Of a stretch of 64,000 nt of DNA, positions 51,885 through 61,241 are shown in pieces; positions within the stretch are counted from its first letter, which is position 1, and the number at the start of each line of letters is the position of its first letter. The stretch comes from Ilumatobacter fluminis (lineage in GTDB: Bacteria > Actinomycetota > Acidimicrobiia > Acidimicrobiales > Ilumatobacteraceae). Location: contig NZ_SOAU01000001.1 of the NCBI RefSeq assembly GCF_004364865.1, forward strand, positions 3,938,001 through 4,002,000, given 5' to 3'. The translations under genes were made by a program, and so were the position numbers. Below the pieces are notes generated by a model that was not told the origin of the DNA, ran no database searches, and was given only the letters and a program-made list of their open reading frames with translations.

Positions 51885-53105
51885 ATGACCGACACCGCAA
51901 CGCCCACCGCCCTGACCCCCGACGAAGCCGACGCCTTCCGCGAGCGCTGCCGGGCGTTCCTCACCGAGCACGCACAGCCCGGCGCACGGCGCAACCTCGC
52001 CGCCGCCCGTGAGTTCCAGGCTGCGCTCGCCGACGCCGGTCTCGCCGGCCTGGCCTTCGACGCCGAGTACGGCGGCGCCGGCCTGACCCTCGAACACGAG
52101 CGCATCTATCGCCAGGTGTCCCAGGAGTTCCCGCAGATGACCGGCGAGCTGGTCATCAGCCACGGCATGTGCCTCCCCGTGCTCAACGAGTTCGGCACCG
52201 ACGAGCAGAAGCGCACGTACATGCCCGACAACATCGCCGCCCGCACCGTGTGGTGCCAGATGTTCTCCGAGCCGGGTGCCGGCTCCGACGTCGCCAGCCT
52301 CCAGACCAAGGCCGAACGAGACGGCGACGAGTGGATCATCAACGGCCAGAAGGTCTGGACCACGCTCGCCCACGAATCCGACTACGGGGTGCTGATCGCC
52401 CGTACCGACCCCGAGCAGCCCAAGCACGCCGGCATCTCGATGTTCATCGTGCCGCTCAAGGACACACCGGGCGTCGAGATCCGCCCGATCCACCAGATCG
52501 ACGGCGGCAAGCACTTCAACGAGGTGTTCTTCACCGACCTGCGCGTGCCGGCCGACAACCTGCTCGGCGAGTACAACAACGGTTGGCGTCAGGCGACGGC
52601 GATGCTCATGTACGAGCGGGTCGCGATCGGCTCGATGGGTGCCGGCTCGATCAGCCAGCCGAACTTCGACGTACTCGTCGCCGCCGCCAAGCGCGCCGGC
52701 CGCATCGACGATCCGGTCGTACGCGACCAGATCATGCAGATCTACGCGATGGAGACCACCAAGTCACTCGTCGCCATGCGCACCCGCGCCGAGATGAAGG
52801 CCGGAAAGGCTCCAGGCCCCGGCGGCTCGCTCGGCAAGCTGTTCGGGTCGGTGATCCAGTGGCGCTTCCGCGAGATCGCGATGGAGATCGCCGGCACCGG
52901 TTCACAGGCCTGGGACCCCGCCGACGACAAGGCCGGCGAACTGCAGTCGGCCGTCGTCGGCTCGTTCTCCGCCTCGATCGCCGGCGGCACCGACGAGATC
53001 CAGCGCAACATCATCGGCGACCGCGTGCTCGGTCTCCCCCGCGACATCAGCGTCGACTCGGGCGTCCCCTTCAACGAGTTGAAGGTCGGCACCACCCGCT
53101 CCTGA
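51885..53105 (+). CDS. Acyl-CoA dehydrogenase
   Basis: A 406-residue FAD-dependent acyl-CoA dehydrogenase that makes the first double bond of beta-oxidation. Family motifs: LAGLAFDAEYGGAGLTLEHERI, FSEPGAGSDVASLQTKAERDGDEW (FAD and substrate), and GTDEIQRNIIGDRVLGLPRD at the C-terminus. The catalytic base glutamate position is not obvious from inspection. It starts with an ATG behind GAGGGAG. It is divergent from the MarR gene and the thiolase operon, so both sides are probably controlled together. A pair of palindromes follows the stop. Confidence 0.92.
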   Translation: MTDTATPTALTPDEADAFRERCRAFLTEHAQPGARRNLAAAREFQAALADAGLAGLAFDAEYGGAGLTLEHERIYRQVSQEFPQMTGELVISHGMCLPVLNEFGTDEQKRTYMPDNIAARTVWCQMFSEPGAGSDVASLQTKAERDGDEWIINGQKVWTTLAHESDYGVLIARTDPEQPKHAGISMFIVPLKDTPGVEIRPIHQIDGGKHFNEVFFTDLRVPADNLLGEYNNGWRQATAMLMYERVAIGSMGAGSISQPNFDVLVAAAKRAGRIDDPVVRDQIMQIYAMETTKSLVAMRTRAEMKAGKAPGPGGSLGKLFGSVIQWRFREIAMEIAGTGSQAWDPADDKAGELQSAVVGSFSASIAGGTDEIQRNIIGDRVLGLPRDISVDSGVPFNELKVGTTRS

Positions 53106-53109
53106 CGCC

Positions 53110-53189
53110 GGATGATGTCAGACATCATCCGACCCTCTACGACGTCGTACCACCCGAGCCTCGTCGGATGATGTCTGACATCATCCGAC
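53110..53189. repeat. Two 23-25-base palindromes, family D
   Basis: Two near-identical perfect palindromes built on GGATGATGTC and GACATCATCC with a single central base (53110-53132 and 53165-53189), 32 bases apart. They lie between the convergent acyl-CoA dehydrogenase and phosphatase genes and can form tight hairpins. Confidence 0.85.
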
Positions 53190-53195
53190 CGGGCA

Positions 53196-53912
53196 TCAGG
53201 TGAGGGGTTCGCTGGCGGCGCTGAAGGTGGGGCTGAGGTGGCTGGTGTCGTTGAAGCAGCGGATGATCCAGCGGTCGTGGTCGATCACGACGTGATGGAT
53301 CGAGGCATTGTCGGCACCGTTGAAGCGGAAACCGGAGGTGCCGGCGGCGATGTTCATCACCTGGCCGATCACGCCCCCGTGCACGAACGCCGCCACGAGC
53401 TGGTCCGGATGGGCGGCGGCGATCCGGGTGATACCGGCCCGCACCCGTGACTCGAAGTCGGCCGACGGTTCCGCATTCGGGATGACGTCCCAGCGCTGTT
53501 CCTCGTACATCCGCATCGCGATCGGGTCGCCGTCGGCGATCTTCTGTCGCAACAGTCCGCCTTCCCAGTCGCCCAGGAAGACCTCGCGCAGGTCGGGTTC
53601 GACCGACGCGGTCATGCCGGTGCGGGCGAGGAACGGCGCGGCGGTCTGCGCGGTTCGCTGGAGCGTCGTCACATAGACGGCGTCGATGCGTTCTCCGGTC
53701 GATACCAACCGTTCGGCGACCTGCTCGGCTTGTTCGAGACCATCGGGGTCGCGCAGCGGCGGGTCGGCGTGACCGTCGACGATCGGGAACGGCTCACCGT
53801 CGGGTTCGAACGCCGCCGACTCACCGTGGCGGACGAGGAGGATCTCGCACGCACCCGACGGTGCGGCGAATCGATGCTGGCGGAACTGCCGGGGGGAACT
53901 CACCCCCCGCAC
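53196..53912 (-). CDS. Histidine phosphatase family protein
   Basis: A 238-residue phosphoglycerate-mutase-fold protein. The phosphohistidine motif is LLVRHGES (residues 25-32), the second arginine region TTLQRTAQTAAPF and the second histidine AAFVHGGVIGQV. Members dephosphorylate small phosphates; the real substrate is unknown. The GTG start at 53912 gives an N-terminal extension of about 20 residues ahead of the fold; the true start could be slightly downstream. The gene stands alone between a palindromic repeat and a hairpin. Confidence 0.86.
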   Translation of the reverse strand: MRGVSSPRQFRQHRFAAPSGACEILLVRHGESAAFEPDGEPFPIVDGHADPPLRDPDGLEQAEQVAERLVSTGERIDAVYVTTLQRTAQTAAPFLARTGMTASVEPDLREVFLGDWEGGLLRQKIADGDPIAMRMYEEQRWDVIPNAEPSADFESRVRAGITRIAAAHPDQLVAAFVHGGVIGQVMNIAAGTSGFRFNGADNASIHHVVIDHDRWIIRCFNDTSHLSPTFSAASEPLT

Positions 53913-53952
53913 CGTAGACGCCCACCCCCGCGCCCATCCCGACCCAGCGAAG

Positions 53953-53993
53953 GCGTGAACGAACTGCGGAACTATTCCGCAGTTTGTTCACGC
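53953..53993. repeat. Single perfect-stem hairpin, family E
   Basis: GCGTGAAC, AACTGCGGAA and their complements form a 19-base stem with one mismatch around a three-base loop. It lies in the 94-base gap between the nitroreductase gene and the phosphatase gene, both on the minus strand, where it could terminate the amidase-nitroreductase transcript. Confidence 0.75.
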
Positions 53994-54006
53994 ATTGGAA
54001 GGTCGT

Positions 54007-54711
54007 TCAGGGGGTCGGGGGTGGGCCGGCGAACTCGGTGCCGTCGGGGTCGCGGGCCCAGGTGGCCGACTCTCCCCAGGCGCCGTCGAAGACGACCTCG
54101 TTCAGGGGGAGGCGGCGCACCGGACCGTGATGACCGAGTGGGCGGCCGAGCGGGATCGTGGCGTGGATCGCGACACCGTCCGGGAGACCGAGCAACTCGC
54201 GCAACTCGGTTTCGACCGGGCCGTGCCACCCGGTGAGGACCCCGCCGTAGCCGAGCGCACGCGCCGCGAGCAGCAGGTTCTGGCACGCCGGGTACACCGA
54301 CGCTCCTTCGAACGGGTTGGGGTCGCGATAGCGCACGAGGCACACCAGCACGACCGCCGGGAACTGCTCGAAGTGCTCGACGAAGTACTCCATCGCCGCC
54401 CGCTGGCGGCCCTTGCGAGAGTTCGGGTCGAGTGCCGAACCCTGGCCGTAGCCGGCCGACTCGGACTTGGCCTTCCAGCCGTCACGGAAGCCGCGCCCGA
54501 GCACGTCCTTCGCCGCACGTCCACGCTCGTCGTCGCGCAGGACGACGTATCGAACCGGTTGCCGATTCGTGCCCGACGGCGCTCGGGTGGCGTGCCACAG
54601 GATCGTCGACAGGTCGTCGTCGGGGATCGGATCGAGGGCCAGCCGACGGATCGCCCGGGTCGTCGCCAAACCCGTCAGCAGATCGGGCAGGGTGGCCGGG
54701 ACCTCGCTCAC
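54007..54711 (-). CDS. Nitroreductase-family flavoprotein
   Basis: A 234-residue FMN-type nitroreductase. The N-terminal TRAIRRLALDPIPDDDLSTIL and APSGTNRQPVRYVVL are the FMN-binding R(S)xR and PSxxNxQPW-like motifs; the later ACQNLLLAARALGYGGVLTGWHG and IPLGRPLGHHGPVRRLPL complete the fold. It probably reduces nitro or quinone compounds with NAD(P)H. A GTG start at 54711 overlaps the amidase stop by GTGA, so the two genes are coupled. The substrate relation is unknown. Confidence 0.88.
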   Translation of the reverse strand: MSEVPATLPDLLTGLATTRAIRRLALDPIPDDDLSTILWHATRAPSGTNRQPVRYVVLRDDERGRAAKDVLGRGFRDGWKAKSESAGYGQGSALDPNSRKGRQRAAMEYFVEHFEQFPAVVLVCLVRYRDPNPFEGASVYPACQNLLLAARALGYGGVLTGWHGPVETELRELLGLPDGVAIHATIPLGRPLGHHGPVRRLPLNEVVFDGAWGESATWARDPDGTEFAGPPPTP

Positions 54712-56141
54712 GACGGCGTCCGGTCGGCCCACGGATGCGCCGATTCGAGCTGGCTCGCCAGCCGGATCAACACGTCCTCGCGGCCGTAGCCGCCCACCAG
54801 TTGCGTGCCGATCGGCAGACCGTCGGCGTTCCAGTCGAGCGGCACGTTGATCGCCGGTTGACCACTCGTGTTGAACGGGGGCGTGAATCCGACGAACCGA
54901 CCGGCGCGCCGCATGCCGGCGAGCGGATCGTCGTCGGTCGGGTCGTGCTCGCCGATTGCCACCGGCGGCTCGGCGAGCGTCGGCGTGAGCAAGATGTCCC
55001 ACCCGTCTGCCCACCACTGGTGGATCGCTCGCCGATACGTCGCGATTGCTCCCAGCGCCTGGGCGTAGTCGGTGGAGCTCACGTGGGCGGCCCACTGCGC
55101 TTGCGCCCAGTTGACGGGTTCGACTTCGTCCTCGGTCAGCTCGCGACCGAGCGCAGCGGCGTAGTTGGCGAGTCCGACGGCCATGTTCGCGCCCCACATC
55201 GCCATGAACTTCGGGGTGAACGACGGATCGGCGAGCGCCGAGGGGTACGCCGGTTCGACATGATGGCCGAGCGCCTCGAGCCGGGCGGCGGTCGAACGGA
55301 CAGCGGCTGCACAGTCGTCGTGGAGGAAGCCGCCGTGCGGGTGATGATCGAGCAGCCCGATCCGCAGGCGACCGGGATCGGCACCGACCTCGTCGACGTA
55401 CGGCCGTTCGGGAGGCAGCGCGATCACGGTGTCGCCGACGCCCGGTCCGTGCACGGCATCGAGCATGCGGGCGGTGTCGCGCACGGAACGACTCACGGCC
55501 AGTTCGACCGACAGCCCCGACTCGGCACGGAACGGACCGATGGTGATGCGGCCCTGCGACGGCTTGAGTCCGACGAGACCGCAGCACGACGCCGGGATCC
55601 GGATCGAGCCACCACCATCGGATGCGTGGGCGATCGGCACCATGCCGGCAGCGACCGCCGCTGCTGCGCCACCGCTCGATCCGCCTGGTGTGTGATCGGT
55701 ACCCCACGGGTTGCGGGTCGGGCCGTAGGCGACCGGCTCGGTGACCGGAAGGCTCCCCAGCTCGGGGCTGTTGGTACGCCCGAGCGTCACGAGGCCGGCG
55801 TTTCGGAACCGTTCGACGAGCCACGTGTCGCGCTCGCTGACGGGCATCGCGTCGCGCAACGCGACGTTGCCGTTGGTGAGCGGCTGACCGGCGTAGTGCG
55901 CCCACAGGTCCTTCAGCAGGAACGGCACGCCGCGGAACGGTCCGTCGGGAAGATCGGACGTCGCGAGCTCGCGAGCGTGGTCGAACCACCGCATGATCAC
56001 GGCGTTGATCGGGCCATCGAGCGACTCGATCCGCTCGATCGCCGCCTCGGCCAACTCGAGCGGCGTCACCTCGTCGTCGGCGATCAGCTCGGCCTGTGCG
56101 GTGGCGTCCATCCAGCGTGTGTCGTCGGCGAGGGTTCCCAT
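54708..56141 (-). CDS. Amidase signature family enzyme
   Basis: A 477-residue amidase with a Ser-cisSer-Lys triad: Lys in [10 protein letters not shown], the glycine-rich [33 protein letters not shown] segment (positions about 152-184) with both serines. Length is typical. Members hydrolyse amides such as aryl amides, nicotinamide or Glu-tRNA transamidation intermediates; there is no GatB or GatC here, so a catabolic role is likely. It is the first gene of an operon with nitroreductase. Confidence 0.92.
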   Translation of the reverse strand: MGTLADDTRWMDATAQAELIADDEVTPLELAEAAIERIESLDGPINAVIMRWFDHARELATSDLPDGPFRGVPFLLKDLWAHYAGQPLTNGNVALRDAMPVSERDTWLVERFRNAGLVTLGRTNSPELGSLPVTEPVAYGPTRNPWGTDHTPGGSSGGAAAAVAAGMVPIAHASDGGGSIRIPASCCGLVGLKPSQGRITIGPFRAESGLSVELAVSRSVRDTARMLDAVHGPGVGDTVIALPPERPYVDEVGADPGRLRIGLLDHHPHGGFLHDDCAAAVRSTAARLEALGHHVEPAYPSALADPSFTPKFMAMWGANMAVGLANYAAALGRELTEDEVEPVNWAQAQWAAHVSSTDYAQALGAIATYRRAIHQWWADGWDILLTPTLAEPPVAIGEHDPTDDDPLAGMRRAGRFVGFTPPFNTSGQPAINVPLDWNADGLPIGTQLVGGYGREDVLIRLASQLESAHPWADRTPS

Positions 56142-56198
56142 GGGTCGGGTTCTACCAGGGCGGCCGCATCGGCATCGGACGCAGCGCGAGGCCGCCGG

Positions 56199-56924
56199 TC
56201 AGGACTCGGCGGCGTAGCGCGCCTCGAGGCCGTCGAGCACGAGTTGGAGTCCGACGTCGAACTCGTTCCGGAACGCATAGCCGGGTTGGAGCACGTACTC
56301 ACGGGTGAACTCGGCGAGCGCCGGGAAGTGCTCGGTGAAGTGCTCGAGGAACTCGTCGGCCAGATCGGTCATCTGCGGATCGCCCTGACCGGGCAACGAC
56401 GACTCCTGCAGCGCGAAGCCGTAGATGAAGGCATCGAGGGTCGCGAACGCGTGCCCGGTCAGGGCGAACGAGAACCCGTTCGCCCTGAGGCATGCGATGA
56501 CGGCGTCGTGGTGGCCGAGGTTCGCCGGACCCGGATTGGTACGGGAGTCGAGCATGCCCGCCGCCCAGGGATGACGACGGAGGGCTTCGCGCGCCGAGTG
56601 GGCTCGCACCGTCATCGCTTCCCGCCACGGCGTCTCCGGTGGCGGCATCTCGATCTCGGTGAACACGGCGTCGACCATCCCGTCGATGATCTCGTCCTTG
56701 TTCGCCACGTAGTAGTAGATCGACATCGGCTTGACGCCGAGGTGGGTCGCCAGCTTGCGCAACGTGAGCGGCTCGACGCCGATCTGGTCGGCGATCTCGA
56801 TCGCGCCGGCGATCACCGCCTCGCGGCTGAGCGTGGGGCGCTTCGCACCCGTCCGGGCGGCTTCGTCGCGGGTGTCGTCGCTGGTGTCCCTGGGGGTGTC
56901 GTCGCTCATTGCGCTGCTGTTCAT
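56199..56924 (-). CDS. TetR-family transcriptional regulator
   Basis: A 241-residue TetR protein. The HTH domain is at residues 25-75 (REAVIAGAIEIADQIGVEPLTLRKLATHLGV, then MSIYYYVANKDEII). The C-terminal domain resembles the tetracycline-repressor type dimerisation domain. ATG at 56924 or 56909 could be the start; neither has a clear ribosome site. It is divergent from a medium-chain dehydrogenase gene whose promoter is overlapped by two copies of a TetR-like dyad, so it probably represses that gene and itself. Confidence 0.88.
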   Translation of the reverse strand: MNSSAMSDDTPRDTSDDTRDEAARTGAKRPTLSREAVIAGAIEIADQIGVEPLTLRKLATHLGVKPMSIYYYVANKDEIIDGMVDAVFTEIEMPPPETPWREAMTVRAHSAREALRRHPWAAGMLDSRTNPGPANLGHHDAVIACLRANGFSFALTGHAFATLDAFIYGFALQESSLPGQGDPQMTDLADEFLEHFTEHFPALAEFTREYVLQPGYAFRNEFDVGLQLVLDGLEARYAAES

Positions 56925-57014
56925 TCGATCGGGATCGGTCGGGTCGGCACACGTCGACCCGGCGTCCAGTCTGGCCGTCTTGCAGGGGTTCCGGAGGAAT
57001 TCTTCGAAACACCG

Positions 57015-57069
57015 TTGACATTTCGTACTTAGTACGGTTGGATGCATGACGTCAACCTTACTAAGTACG
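57015..57069 (+). promoter_or_regulatory. Promoter with overlapping TetR operators
   Basis: TTGACA at 57015-57020 and TTGGAT at 57038-57043 with 17-base spacing suit a sigma-70-type promoter for the downstream dehydrogenase. The perfect palindrome CGTACTTAGTACG fills the spacer (57024-57036), and a second near copy, TTACTAAGTACG, lies at 57058-57069. Binding of the divergent TetR protein would block transcription. Confidence 0.65.
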
Positions 57070-57085
57070 ACACGCAGGAGCCACC

Positions 57086-58156
57086 ATGAACGCAACCACA
57101 GCAACCACAGCCACCAGCGCCGCATCGATCGCCGCCGCCGCGAGCACCCGCACCGACGGCACGAGCCGCGAGCAGATGCGGGCGATCGTCCAGGACCGGT
57201 ACGGCGACGCCGACGTCCTCGAGCTGCGCACCGTCGAGGTGCCCACACCCGCCGACGACGAGGTGCTCGTCCGAGTCGCCGCCGCCGGCGTCGACCGCGG
57301 CGTCTGGCACCTCATGACCGGGCTGCCCTACGCCGTGCGCCTCGCCGGCTACGGCATCCGCCGCCCGAAGTACCCGACACTCGGACTCGATCTCGCCGGC
57401 GCGGTCGTCGCCGTCGGCACCGACGTCACCGACTTCGCCGTCGGCGACGAGGTCTACGGCATCGGCATCGGCACCTTCGCCGAGTACGCCACCGCCAAGG
57501 CGACGAAGCTCGCTCATCGCCCCGACCACGTCACCCCCGAGCAGGCCGCCACGCTCGCCGTGTCCGGCGCCACGGCCGAGCAGGCACTGTTCGACATCGG
57601 CCGCGCCGAGGCCGGCCAGCGAGTGCTGATCCTCGGGGCGTCGGGTGGCGTCGGCAGCTTCGCCGTTCAGCTCGCCCACGCCCACGGCCTCCACGTCACC
57701 GGGGTCGCCAGTGCAGCCAAGGCCGAGTACGTCGTCGGCCTCGGCGCCGACGTGGTGCTCGACTACCGCAGCGACGACTTCACCGACGAGGACCCCTTCG
57801 ACCTCATCGTCGACATCGGCGGCCGCAATCGCGTCTCCACGCTCCGCTCCGCACTGACCGAGACCGGCACGCTGGTCATCGTCGGCGGCGAGGACGGCGG
57901 CAGGGTCACCGGCGGCGTCGGGCGTCAGGTGCGAGCCGTGATGCGCTCGCCGTTCGTCAGCCAGCGACTGACGATGTTCATCGCCGACGAGTCGGCGGCG
58001 AAGCGGGCGCGGTTGCACGAACTGGTCGAGCAGGGCCGGATCGTCGCACCGATCGACCGCACCTTCCCCCTCGAGCGGGTCGCGTCGGCCATCGACGACC
58101 TCGCCGCCGGCCGCCTCCGCGGCAAGGCCGTCATCACGATCGGCGCTGCGTCGTGA
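57086..58156 (+). CDS. Medium-chain dehydrogenase/reductase, zinc-less quinone-oxidoreductase type
   Basis: A 356-residue MDR protein with an AdhN-like N-terminal domain (residues 30-145, GLDLAGAVVAVGTDVTDFAVGDEV) and a Rossmann domain (LILGASGGVGSFAVQLAHAHG). The first 28 residues are Ala/Thr-rich and atypical. The catalytic zinc ligands are not seen, which fits quinone reductases or enoyl reductases. It uses NAD(P)H. A GGAG site precedes the start at 57086, and the promoter is under apparent TetR control. The membrane-protein gene downstream may be cotranscribed. Confidence 0.88.
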   Translation: MNATTATTATSAASIAAAASTRTDGTSREQMRAIVQDRYGDADVLELRTVEVPTPADDEVLVRVAAAGVDRGVWHLMTGLPYAVRLAGYGIRRPKYPTLGLDLAGAVVAVGTDVTDFAVGDEVYGIGIGTFAEYATAKATKLAHRPDHVTPEQAATLAVSGATAEQALFDIGRAEAGQRVLILGASGGVGSFAVQLAHAHGLHVTGVASAAKAEYVVGLGADVVLDYRSDDFTDEDPFDLIVDIGGRNRVSTLRSALTETGTLVIVGGEDGGRVTGGVGRQVRAVMRSPFVSQRLTMFIADESAAKRARLHELVEQGRIVAPIDRTFPLERVASAIDDLAAGRLRGKAVITIGAAS

Positions 58157-58254
58157 ACGCCTTCGTCTCCCCGCACTCGATCATCGCCATCCGAACGCAC
58201 GAACCAGTGCAACACCTGCACCTCGAACGCAACCGACTCCGAGAGGACGCCGCC

Positions 58255-59031
58255 ATGAGCACCCGACCCCGCACCGACACGATCACCGCCATCACGCCGA
58301 CGCCTGAACTGAGCCGCCGCTCGGCTGCCTGGTACGCCGGATTGGCCTACGCCGCGCTGTTCGTGCTGGCGATCTTCGCCAACTTCGCCGTGCGCGAACG
58401 AGTCGTCGACCTCGACGATGCCGCCGGCACCATGGCGAACGTCGCCGCCGATGAGTCACTGATCCGCGTCGCGATGCTGGCGTTCCTCGTCATCTTCGTC
58501 CTCGACGTCGCCGTCTCGTGGCTCCTCCACCTGGTGTTCCGCCCGACCGGGGAGCGGCGATCGCTGCTCGCCGCGTGGTTCCGGATCGGCTACACCGTCT
58601 TCCTCGGGATGGGGCTCGTGTTCATGTTCGTCGGCCTGCGCTTCGCCGATGCCGACGGATTCACGAACGTGCTCGGCGACGACGAGCGGGCTGCGCAGAC
58701 CCTGCTCGCCTTCGACGCCTTCAACGCGACGTGGATGGTGGGGCTGACCCTGTTCGGCCTCCACCTGCTCGTGCTCGCCCGGATCATCTGGACGTCGGGC
58801 ATCGCTCCGAAATGGCTCGGTGCGATCGTGGGCCTGGCCGGCTCGGTGTACCTGATCGACTCGATCGGCTACACGGTGCTCACCGACTACGACCGCTACG
58901 CGAGCGTCTTCACCATGATCGTGATGCTGCCGGCCATCGTCGGCGAGGCGGCGTTCACCTTCTGGCTCCTGCGCCAGGGGCGTACGGCGGCGCCGGCCGT
59001 CCTCGAACAGCCGGTCGCCGCCGTCGCCTGA
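58255..59031 (+). CDS. DUF4386-type membrane protein
   Basis: A 258-residue membrane protein with about seven hydrophobic segments, of the DUF4386 family by its arrangement (WYAGLAYAALFVLAIFANFAVRE, then FRIGYTVFLGMGLVFMFVGL and GLHLLVLARIIWTSG). The function is unknown. The ATG at 58255 follows GAGAGGA; 98 bases separate it from the dehydrogenase gene, and the stretch appears to hold nothing coding. Joint TetR control with the dehydrogenase is plausible. A single family A repeat unit follows the stop. Confidence 0.8.
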   Translation: MSTRPRTDTITAITPTPELSRRSAAWYAGLAYAALFVLAIFANFAVRERVVDLDDAAGTMANVAADESLIRVAMLAFLVIFVLDVAVSWLLHLVFRPTGERRSLLAAWFRIGYTVFLGMGLVFMFVGLRFADADGFTNVLGDDERAAQTLLAFDAFNATWMVGLTLFGLHLLVLARIIWTSGIAPKWLGAIVGLAGSVYLIDSIGYTVLTDYDRYASVFTMIVMLPAIVGEAAFTFWLLRQGRTAAPAVLEQPVAAVA

Positions 59032-59046
59032 ACACGCCGGTTCACC

Positions 59047-59104
59047 GGGTCGGGTGACCTCCGGAAACGTCGACTCCGTCGCCGTTCCCTCCGACACCCG
59101 ACCC
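59047..59104. repeat. REPIN-like palindromic element, family A (copy 4, single 58-bp unit)
   Basis: One 58-bp unit from GGGTCGGGTG to CACCCGACCC in the reversed orientation, sitting between convergent genes (membrane protein and FadB-type). It is the only copy without a partner 62-bp unit and marks the family as a stand-alone REP. Confidence 0.85.
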
Positions 59105-59111
59105 GGGGACT

Positions 59112-61196
59112 TCAGTTGGAGAACTGATGGAGCTGGCCGCCTTCGGTGGCCAGCTTCTCCATGAGCGGGGACAGTTCCCAGTGGTCGCCGTCGAGGCGCT
59201 CGCCGTATTCGCGGATCTTGGCGACGACCTCGGGCAGACCCACCGAGTCGGCCCAGAACATCGGACCACCGCGGTACACGGGCCAGCCGTAACCGTTCAC
59301 CCACACCACGTCGACGTCGCTGCCACGGATGGCGACGCCCTCGTCGAGGATCTTCGCGCCCTCGTTGATCATCGGGTACAGGCAACGTTCGAGCACTTCC
59401 TGGTCGGTGACCTCGCGCTGCTCGTAGCCCTTCGAGATGGCGAACTCGCGGATCATCGCCACGACCTCGGGATCGGGCGTGGCGGCACGGGTCTCCGGGT
59501 CGTAGGTGTAGTAGCCACGGCCGTTCTTCTGGCCGCGACGCCCTGATTCGCAGAGGATGTCGCGCACGGTCGAGCCTTTCGACGTCTCGGCTTTCCAACC
59601 GATGTCGAGCCCGGCGAGATCCATCATGGCGAACGGACCCATCGGGAGACCGAAGTCGTAGAGCACACGGTCGACCTGTTCCGGGGTGGCCCCTTCGAGG
59701 ATCAGGCGGTCGGCTTCGAAGCGACGCTGCGCCAAGATGCGGTTGCCGATGAACCCGGGGCACACCCGCGACAGCACGGCGACCTTCTTGATCTGCTTGC
59801 CGAGTGCCATCGCCGTCGCGATCACGCTCGCCGAGGTCTGCTCCCCTCGAATGACCTCGAGCAGCTTCATCACGTTGGCCGGCGAGAAGAAGTGCATGCC
59901 GATCACGCTCTCGGGACGCGAGGTGGCCGAGGCGATCTCGTCGATGTCGAGGAACGAGGTGTTCGAGGCCATGATCGCCCCCGGCTTGCAGATCTGGTCG
60001 AGCTCGGCGAAGACCGACTTCTTCAGTTCCATGTCTTCGAACACGGCTTCGATGACGAGGTCGCAGTCGGCGAAGTCGGCCTTGTCGGTCGAGCCGGTGA
60101 GCAACGACATTCGCTGCTCGACCTGTTCGGCGGTCGTCGAACGCGAACGCTCGTAGTTCTTGCGCACCACACCGAGCCCACGGTCGAGCGACTCCAGGTC
60201 GCGCTCGACGATGGTGACGGGGATCCCGATGTTGGCGAAGTTCATCGCGATGCCGCCGCCCATCGTGCCGGCGCCGAGCACGCCGACGCGCTGGATGTCG
60301 ACGAGCGGGGTGTCCTTCGGGACGTCGGGGATCTTGTTCGCGGCGCGCTCGGCAAAGAAGTAGTAACGCTGCGCTGCCGACTGCGAGCCGGTGACCAGCT
60401 CGCGGAAGAGTTCGGCCTCGACCTGCAGACCCTCGTCGAAGGGGAGGTTGGCGGCAGCCTCGACGCAGCGGACGTTGTACTCGGGAGCCAGGAACCCGCG
60501 CGTCTTGCGGGCGATCGTGGCGCGGAAGTCGGCGAACAGCTGCTCGTTCCCACGTGCCTCGGCGACCTTCTCGTCGCGGTCGCGGACCTTGGCGAGCGGC
60601 ATGTTGTTGGCGACGGCGCGGGCAGCGAAGGCGAGGGCGGCGTTGCGCAGCGCATCGTGGTCGCCCTCGACCATCTCGTCGATCAGGCCGTCGCCCAACG
60701 CCTCGGCGGCGCCGATGTGGCGACCCGACGTCATCATGTCGAGCGCCTTCGGCACGCCGACGAGGCGGGGCAGGCGCTGCGTGCCACCGGCACCGGGCAG
60801 CAGACCGAGGTTGACCTCGGGCAGGCCGAACTTCGACGAGTCGAGCGCGACGCGATAGTGCGCACACAGTGCGACCTCGAGGCCACCGCCGAGCGCCGTG
60901 CCGTGGATCGCGGCGATGACCGGTACCGGGGCGTTCTCCATGGCGAGCTGGGTGTCGTGCAAGCTCGGCCCCTGCGGCTTCTGGCCGAACTCGCTGATGT
61001 CGGCGCCCGCGATGAAGGTGCGACCGGCGCAGATGAGGACGATCGCGGACGCGCCACCCTCGACCGCCTGGGCGAACCCGTCGGCGAGGCCCTGGCGCAC
61101 GTGCCAGCTGAGCGCGTTGACCGGCGGGTTGTCGATGGTGATGACGGCGACGTCGCCCTCGCGGTCGAGGGTGACGGATTCGGAGAGTTGTGCCAT
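59112..61196 (-). CDS. FadB-type enoyl-CoA hydratase / 3-hydroxyacyl-CoA dehydrogenase
   Basis: A 694-residue multifunctional beta-oxidation enzyme. The N-terminal crotonase domain (1-190) has ICAGRTFIAGADISEFG and AIHGTALGGGLEVALCA with hydratase glutamates in the LPEVNLGLLPGAGGTQR segment. A linker follows, then the NAD domain (about 295, GVLGAGTMGGGIAMNFAN) and two C-terminal dehydrogenase domains with HFFSPANVMKLLE (catalytic His). The ATG at 61196 removes a short extension. It converts 2-enoyl-CoA to 3-ketoacyl-CoA. It is complete without a partner in this locus; a thiolase gene at 50108 could supply the last step. Confidence 0.94.
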   Translation of the reverse strand: MAQLSESVTLDREGDVAVITIDNPPVNALSWHVRQGLADGFAQAVEGGASAIVLICAGRTFIAGADISEFGQKPQGPSLHDTQLAMENAPVPVIAAIHGTALGGGLEVALCAHYRVALDSSKFGLPEVNLGLLPGAGGTQRLPRLVGVPKALDMMTSGRHIGAAEALGDGLIDEMVEGDHDALRNAALAFAARAVANNMPLAKVRDRDEKVAEARGNEQLFADFRATIARKTRGFLAPEYNVRCVEAAANLPFDEGLQVEAELFRELVTGSQSAAQRYYFFAERAANKIPDVPKDTPLVDIQRVGVLGAGTMGGGIAMNFANIGIPVTIVERDLESLDRGLGVVRKNYERSRSTTAEQVEQRMSLLTGSTDKADFADCDLVIEAVFEDMELKKSVFAELDQICKPGAIMASNTSFLDIDEIASATSRPESVIGMHFFSPANVMKLLEVIRGEQTSASVIATAMALGKQIKKVAVLSRVCPGFIGNRILAQRRFEADRLILEGATPEQVDRVLYDFGLPMGPFAMMDLAGLDIGWKAETSKGSTVRDILCESGRRGQKNGRGYYTYDPETRAATPDPEVVAMIREFAISKGYEQREVTDQEVLERCLYPMINEGAKILDEGVAIRGSDVDVVWVNGYGWPVYRGGPMFWADSVGLPEVVAKIREYGERLDGDHWELSPLMEKLATEGGQLHQFSN

Positions 61197-61241
61197 GCCG
61201 CAAGTCAAGCCGAGCGCAGCCGCGCGGCACGAACCCGCTGG

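Noticed and set aside
58456-61230. A 924-codon minus-strand frame across the FadB-type gene
   Set aside because: It shares the strand with, but is out of frame of, a gene with complete crotonase and dehydrogenase motifs, and its composition is Arg-rich.
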